This document shows, piece by piece, positions 60,073-64,000 of a stretch of 64,000 nt of DNA. Location of the stretch: contig NZXX01000011.1 of assembly GCA_002702065.1 (NCBI GenBank), positions 1 to 64,000 of the forward strand, in the 5' to 3' direction. Positions within the stretch are counted from its first letter, which is position 1, and the number at the start of each line of letters is the position of its first letter. The position numbers and the translations under genes were made by a program. This stretch comes from Anaerolineaceae bacterium. GTDB lineage: Bacteria > Chloroflexota > Anaerolineae > Aggregatilineales > Phototrophicaceae. Under the pieces are notes generated by a model, which worked only from the letters and a program-made list of their open reading frames with translations, did no database searches and was not told where the DNA came from.

Positions 60073-61089
60073 CTAGATCTTTTCGTCCAGTTTGCGGGCG
60101 ATGTCCGCCAGATTGCCCGCCGCGAACTGGACCATAAACAGCCGTGCCGAATCCTGCCGGGTTGCCTCACTCACATCATGCCGCAAGAAAACCATCTCGG
60201 CAAATGACCCCAGGTCCTGCACCAGCCATTCATAACGGTAATAAGCCAGCGCCATCGGGTCGACCTCCGCCGCGCCGTAGCCTTCAAAAAACAGCGCCTC
60301 CTGCCGTTCGTCCGGCCCAAAACCAATGCCCCGATCCAGGATAAACATCAGGTCGCGCGCTGTGGGGGCAAGCATCGGCTGATCCCAGTCCACGATATAC
60401 AGATCACCCGCAGGAGTCAGCAGCAGATTGTTGGTGTGAATATCCGCATGGCACAGCACAAAACGCAGCCGGTGCGCTTGCAGCCGCTGGCCGAGCCGTT
60501 CCGTCTGTTCGATGGCATGGCGAATAGCGGCGTGATGATTGAGCCAGAAGGTCGCCAGCTGCTGTTGAAGCGGGTCGTCAAATTGCTCTTGCTCGACTCG
60601 CTGCTGGAACTGACGCAGGACGCGCAGCGCCGGCGCATGTGGCACAAACGTCTCGGTAGACAGGGTATGTGCCAGATCATCCGGCAGGCGGGTTTCATGA
60701 ATCGTTCGCAGTGCCGCGCCATATGTCACCCATTGGGCATCGGTCAGGCCTGCATCCATGCCGGATTCCCCCGTGACAAATGGGTACAGCAGCGCGGCAA
60801 ACGACTCAATCTGGCCGAACAGCGCGCCATTGATCGTGGGTAAAGGCGCGACGACCTGCGACATGCCCTGTGCCTTCAGGTAGCGGGTGACGTGAATGCC
60901 GGGTTCATAGACCGTGTCGTGGCGCACTTTCAGAAAATAAGCGTGCCCGTCAGCATCGCGGACCCGGTACACCCCGGCATGGACATCATAGCCCAGGGGC
61001 AGAAATTCGATGCCAGTCGTGTGCAGGCCATACGTATCCAGCAAACACACGTGAATTTGTTCGTCGGAAAGGTCGGGTCTATCGAGCAT
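60073..61089 (-). CDS. APH-family phosphotransferase
   Basis: Protein-kinase-fold small-molecule kinase, 338 residues. The Brenner motif HADIHTNNLLLTPAGDLYIVDWDQP near 210 provides the catalytic Asp and metal-binding DWD. The N-lobe shows HAYFLKVRHDTVYEPGIHV with the ATP-binding lysine. The pattern fits aminoglycoside/choline/homoserine kinases, including spectinomycin-type APH(9) (GLHTTGIEFLPLGYDVHAGVYRV). ATG 61089 begins at the first conserved strand; upstream codons to 61200 overlap the next gene. Resistance cannot be assumed; such kinases are common housekeeping or detoxifying enzymes in Chloroflexota. Confidence 0.8.
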   Translation of the reverse strand: MLDRPDLSDEQIHVCLLDTYGLHTTGIEFLPLGYDVHAGVYRVRDADGHAYFLKVRHDTVYEPGIHVTRYLKAQGMSQVVAPLPTINGALFGQIESFAALLYPFVTGESGMDAGLTDAQWVTYGAALRTIHETRLPDDLAHTLSTETFVPHAPALRVLRQFQQRVEQEQFDDPLQQQLATFWLNHHAAIRHAIEQTERLGQRLQAHRLRFVLCHADIHTNNLLLTPAGDLYIVDWDQPMLAPTARDLMFILDRGIGFGPDERQEALFFEGYGAAEVDPMALAYYRYEWLVQDLGSFAEMVFLRHDVSEATRQDSARLFMVQFAAGNLADIARKLDEKI

Positions 61090-61114
61090 GAGAATGAATG
61101 ACTCGCAGGTAAAT

Positions 61115-61678
61115 CTAGTCGTTTCGGCTTGACCAGCCCGGGCTTGGACGCGGGCGCCGCCGCCGGTTGCCAAAGCGCGGGTTGAGGACCAGGTAGGCAA
61201 TCAGCGCGATAATGACGCTGGCAGCGCCAATAATCCAGGCGGACAGCCGGAACAGCCAGTTGATCTCTGTCTGAAGCGTTTCGACATCCTGCGTATCGGC
61301 CACAAAAGCCGGCGGGTCGATGGCCGTTTCTTCGCTCAGGATCGGCTCGACATCGGCGAGGGCCTGTTCGATTTCGTCCAGCTGCTCCTCCAGTTCTTCG
61401 ACCTGCTGGTCAATCGCTTCCAGCTCAAGCGCGGCGATTTCTTCGCCAACGGCATCAGCTTGCAGCAGGTTGATCGTCTCTTGAAGCTCCTCGGTGGTCG
61501 ACTGCATTTCCTCAAGGTTTTCGCGCAGTTCGAGGCTGGTGTTGTTGAAGGTCTGCTGTAACTGGGCCTGCCGCAGCAGCGACGACGCCAGCAACACGAC
61601 CACCACGGCAAAAACCAGCACAACGCCGAGGACGATGCGATCAATGAATTGTCGGGGGTTGGATAGGAAGTTTTTCAT
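61115..61678 (-). CDS. Membrane-anchored coiled-coil protein
   Basis: Encodes 187 residues. A membrane helix (IVLGVVLVFAVVVVLLASSLL, about 15-35) is followed by a long acidic coiled coil (about 40-120, leucine/glutamate heptads such as LRENLEEMQSTTEELQETINLL and VEELEEQLDEIEQAL), a second membrane helix (LSAWIIGAASVIIALIAYLVL) and a basic cytoplasmic tail (RRRRPRP). The coiled coil would lie outside the membrane. No family recognised. It lies 25 bp upstream of the phosphotransferase on the same strand. Confidence 0.7.
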   Translation of the reverse strand: MKNFLSNPRQFIDRIVLGVVLVFAVVVVLLASSLLRQAQLQQTFNNTSLELRENLEEMQSTTEELQETINLLQADAVGEEIAALELEAIDQQVEELEEQLDEIEQALADVEPILSEETAIDPPAFVADTQDVETLQTEINWLFRLSAWIIGAASVIIALIAYLVLNPRFGNRRRRPRPSPGWSSRND

Positions 61679-61771
61679 GGGTTGTCTGCATCAATACAAT
61701 ACGGCCTATTGTACCGCTTTTAGGATAAAAATAGCCCGATCAACAGGAGAGGGCTGACCGGGCTGCTGTGG

Positions 61772-61852
61772 TTCTGGCCCTGCGGCTTATCGCTTCCAGT
61801 TTGTCGGGGGGACTGAAAAACCGGAGAGAGCGATAAGGGCAACGGGCCAGAA
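61772..61852. ncRNA. Candidate structured RNA or DNA element with two stacked 9-bp stems
   Basis: Outer stem TTCTGGCCC (61772-61780) with GGGCCAGAA (61844-61852); internal loop of 5 and 6 nt; inner stem CTTATCGCT (61786-61794) with AGCGATAAG (61829-61837); 34-nt apical region containing CAGT...ACTG. Both stems are perfect. No T-run follows on either strand, so it is not a simple terminator. It lies between two small membrane protein genes on the minus strand. No known RNA family was recognised. Confidence 0.45.
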
Positions 61853-61873
61853 GTCAGGGTGATATGAGATCAA

Positions 61874-62419
61874 TCAGGAACTGCTGGCCTGGCTGGCTGG
61901 TGTCTGGCGCTGGCCGCCGCTTGTAACTTTCTGAATAATGGACCGCGCCCAGCGATGCTGCACCGAACTGGAGATGTAGTACAGCGCCGCCAGTATCACC
62001 ACCAAGGCGATGATAACCGTATTGCGGGCGGATTCGGCATCCATAGGCTGGACAACGATTTCGGCGGGGCTGGCGCCTTCCAGGTCGAAGGTCACGTTCG
62101 AGCCGCGAGTCAAGCGCAGTTCGCTGGTACCTGCCGGAAGCTCGACAACATAGCGATAGACCGCCGGGGTCACGCTGGTGTCTCTGGTGCCGCTGCCGGA
62201 AAGATCGGCGTTCGGGCTGGTGACCGCAAAGCCGGACCGTGACGTCATGTCCAGAGCGAGGGCTTCATCGGCGTGATGGGTCACGCTGACGATATTGCCA
62301 CTTCCGGCGGCGAACTCAACTTGATCGCCGGAATAGGTGGAGGCCTGTATCGAGTCGAACGCCCAGTAGGCGACACCGACGATAACGAGCAGCGCAATGA
62401 TAATTTTAATATATTTCAT
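61874..62419 (-). CDS. Small exported/membrane protein with two membrane helices
   Basis: Encodes 181 residues: an N-terminal hydrophobic helix (IKIIIALLVIVGVAYWAF), an extracytoplasmic beta-rich part (about 25-130, VSVTHHADEALALDMTSRSGF, YVVELPAGTSELRLTRGSNVTFDL) and a C-terminal helix (TVIIALVVILAALYYISSSV) with a short basic tail. No family recognised. GGAG lies 6 nt before ATG 62419. It is downstream of the two-component genes on the same strand, 125 bp away, and could be a target or accessory of them. Confidence 0.65.
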   Translation of the reverse strand: MKYIKIIIALLVIVGVAYWAFDSIQASTYSGDQVEFAAGSGNIVSVTHHADEALALDMTSRSGFAVTSPNADLSGSGTRDTSVTPAVYRYVVELPAGTSELRLTRGSNVTFDLEGASPAEIVVQPMDAESARNTVIIALVVILAALYYISSSVQHRWARSIIQKVTSGGQRQTPASQASSS

Positions 62420-62544
62420 GGTGTTCTCCGTAAAAAACCTTCGGCCAGTGTGGATTTCTGTTCATAATCACCATACACGCCGCCTGTGGCAGGGTGATGA
62501 CAGACATGTTCAGGTTTTGAAACAGGGGGTTACAAAAACGAGGT

Positions 62545-63447
62545 TTACCGCAGGGGCAGGTGAACGGTGACCATGGTACCTTTGCCCGGCTGGCTGCGCA
62601 GGTCGATCTCGCCATCATGCCGTTCGATAATGGCTTTGACCAGCGCCAGCCCCACGCCATTGCCCGGAATGGCACGCACCTGCTGGCCGCGATACAACTC
62701 TTCCCACACCAGCGGCAGTTCGGCGTCATCAATGCCCATGCCCGTGTCTTCGATCTGTACGGTCAGATCAACGCCATCTGTGCGGACCCGGATCGTGATC
62801 TGGTCGCCGGGGTGGGTGTATTTGAGCGCGTTGTCGAGCAGATTATGCAGGGCCAGCAGCAGCAGGTCCTGATCGCCAATGAGCGTCGGCCAGTAGGGGG
62901 GTGGTTCAAGGCTAAACTGGCGCTGACCGGCGGCCATGGCGTCGCGTTCCAGCTCCATGATTTCGTCAAACAGGGCCTGTGTGGGGATGGCATGAATCTC
63001 CAGCGGGACGATTTCAAGCTCGGATAACTTGCGCAGGTGATTGACCAGATTGCTGAGGCGGAGCGCTTCCAGTTCGATGGTCTTGATAAGCTGCTGCTGC
63101 TTGTCATCGACCAGCGTGAGGGACAGGCTGCCCAGCCCGGCGCGCATGGCGGTCAGCGGGTTTTTGAGTTCATGATCGAGCCGTGTCAGAAAACGGCGGT
63201 GCTCGGCAAAGGCCTGCCGCTGCGCCTGTTCGAAACTTTGCTGGTGCATCCGGTCCAGCGTTTCGCGCACCACCAGACTTAAGGCGGCGAAGATCGCCAG
63301 GCTCAGGCCCAGAATGAGGATGAGGACATCGAAATCAACAGGCAGCAGGATGAGGTTGTCGATCACGCTGACCCGCAGCACCAGCGCAATGCCTGCCAGC
63401 CCCAAACCCAGCGGCAGTAAAATGCCTAACCATTTGCGTCTGCTCAT
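62545..63447 (-). CDS. Membrane sensor histidine kinase
   Basis: A 300-residue kinase with two N-terminal membrane helices (IALVLRVSVIDNLILL region and VLILILGLSLAIFAALSLVV) and almost no extracellular loop, so it may sense within the membrane. The phospho-accepting His is in FLTRLDHELKNPLTAM near 95. The ATPase domain shows LHNLLDNALKY (N box), QIEDTGMGIDD (G1) and GNGVGLALVKAIIERHDG (G2). The start overlaps the stop of the regulator gene by 4 bp, so the pair is co-translated. Confidence 0.92.
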   Translation of the reverse strand: MSRRKWLGILLPLGLGLAGIALVLRVSVIDNLILLPVDFDVLILILGLSLAIFAALSLVVRETLDRMHQQSFEQAQRQAFAEHRRFLTRLDHELKNPLTAMRAGLGSLSLTLVDDKQQQLIKTIELEALRLSNLVNHLRKLSELEIVPLEIHAIPTQALFDEIMELERDAMAAGQRQFSLEPPPYWPTLIGDQDLLLLALHNLLDNALKYTHPGDQITIRVRTDGVDLTVQIEDTGMGIDDAELPLVWEELYRGQQVRAIPGNGVGLALVKAIIERHDGEIDLRSQPGKGTMVTVHLPLR

Positions 63448-64000
63448 CCCTGACCTTCGTGCACCACGCCGACAAAGCGATACCCCATGCCGGGCACGGT
63501 TTCAATATAGGTCGGATCGGCAGGGTCGTCGTTGAGGATTTTTCGCAGTTCGGCGATGCGGGTATCGACAAAGCGCACGCCGATGGCCGTATCCCACCCC
63601 CAGACCGCGTCCAGCAGCCGCTCCCGCGAGACCAGCTCATCCGTGTGCAGCATCAGATATTCCAGAATGGACACCGATTTGGGCGTGAGCGGCACTTCGT
63701 TCTGATCCAGATACACGCGTCGGGAACTGCGATCCAGCATCAGGCCGGCACAGGCCAGCCGTCGCGCCGCACTGAGCGAGCGGGTGCCCGGTTGGGTGCG
63801 GCGCAGCACCGCCCGGATGCGCACCACCAGTTCCTGCGGGTCAAATGGCTTGTTCAGATAGTCGTCTGCGCCTTCTTCCAGCGCCATGATGCGCTCGGCG
63901 GTGCCGGTCAGCTGAGTCATCAGGATGACGGGAATCCAGTTGTTTTCACGGCGCAGATGACGCAGGATTTCCCGCCCATCCAGGCCCGGCATCAGCACAT
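63444..64000 (-). CDS. OmpR/PhoB-type response regulator, N-terminus cut off by the window edge
   Basis: DNA-binding partner of the adjacent histidine kinase. The receiver is truncated at the right edge; what remains begins just at the phospho-acceptor region (MLMPGLDG) and includes VILMTQ and DDYLNKPFDPQEL. The C-terminal winged helix (about the last 100 residues) has the OmpR pattern LTPKSVSILEYLMLHTDELVSRERLLDAVWGWD, VDTRIAELRKIL, IETVPGMGYRFVG. The true start lies beyond 64000. Target genes unknown; the downstream exported protein gene is a candidate. Confidence 0.93.
   Translation of the reverse strand, partial: VLMPGLDGREILRHLRRENNWIPVILMTQLTGTAERIMALEEGADDYLNKPFDPQELVVRIRAVLRRTQPGTRSLSAARRLACAGLMLDRSSRRVYLDQNEVPLTPKSVSILEYLMLHTDELVSRERLLDAVWGWDTAIGVRFVDTRIAELRKILNDDPADPTYIETVPGMGYRFVGVVHEGQG

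Noticed and set aside
60073..61089. Antibiotic-resistance gene call for the APH-family kinase
   Set aside because: The Brenner motif is shared by many metabolic kinases; nothing in the sequence or context fixes an aminoglycoside substrate.

Overview
The window reads as chromosomal DNA of a GC-rich (roughly 58-60% by eye), free-living heterotrophic bacterium. Gene content points to a Chloroflexota (Anaerolineae-like) lineage: an F420-type LLM oxidoreductase, Pro/Thr-rich secreted proteins, several sugar-use clusters, MenA, a PEP carboxylase, and a GAAC-N4-GTTC SOS-type palindrome. The lineage is an inference from content, not a marker-gene result. No rRNA, tRNA or CRISPR array was seen.

Layout. 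1-2.5 kb: acetyl-CoA synthetase (cut by the left edge) divergent from menA, then a small gene with an SOS-box-like operator at its predicted start of transcription. 2.6-8.3 kb: a plasmid-like cassette of a small winged-helix-like gene, parA, parB, an iteron-like repeat region and a primase-polymerase initiator whose leader may be covered by an antisense RNA. 8.4-20.1 kb: galactoside and polysaccharide use (AraC regulator, GH4 alpha-galactosidase, acetyl xylan esterase, MR/MLE dehydratase, heparinase-like lyase, galT, galK), with a MOSC protein, a rhodanese and one AT-rich foreign-looking secreted protein. 20.3-24.6 kb: a three-gene redox/signalling operon (membrane protein; receiver-glutaredoxin-thioredoxin-reductase fusion without catalytic cysteines; cyclic-nucleotide-domain histidine kinase). 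24.6-31.3 kb: accessory genes (tyrosine recombinase, Uma2 nuclease, TIR protein, SH3/chitosanase-like protein, ParB-like protein, GT39-like glycosyltransferase).

31.6-40.2 kb is one gene for a 2877-residue exported protein with two complete subtilisin domains, a very long beta-helix, FN3-like modules and a five-fold C-terminal repeat. 40.4-52.2 kb is a sugar uptake and breakdown cluster on the minus strand: LacI regulator, solute-binding protein, a MalF permease fused to a beta-propeller, two paralogous MalG permeases, a PhyH-type dioxygenase, a glycoside-hydrolase-like protein and murQ. No transporter ATPase is encoded here, so a shared ATPase elsewhere is likely. 52.4-64 kb: a DUF5666-like surface protein, an SH3 lipoprotein, a YgiT-type zinc-finger protein, ppc, an LLM oxidoreductase, a lone receiver, an APH-type kinase, two small membrane proteins and an OmpR-type two-component pair cut by the right edge.

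Non-coding features that stand out are three copies of a dispersed palindromic element ending in ATACCTCACCC/GGGTGAGGTAT (9.4, 45.1 and 58.4 kb), arrays with TAG every 8 bp, a leader upstream of murQ with two hairpins that share a loop but not stem sequence, and an 81-nt two-stem structure at 61.8 kb.
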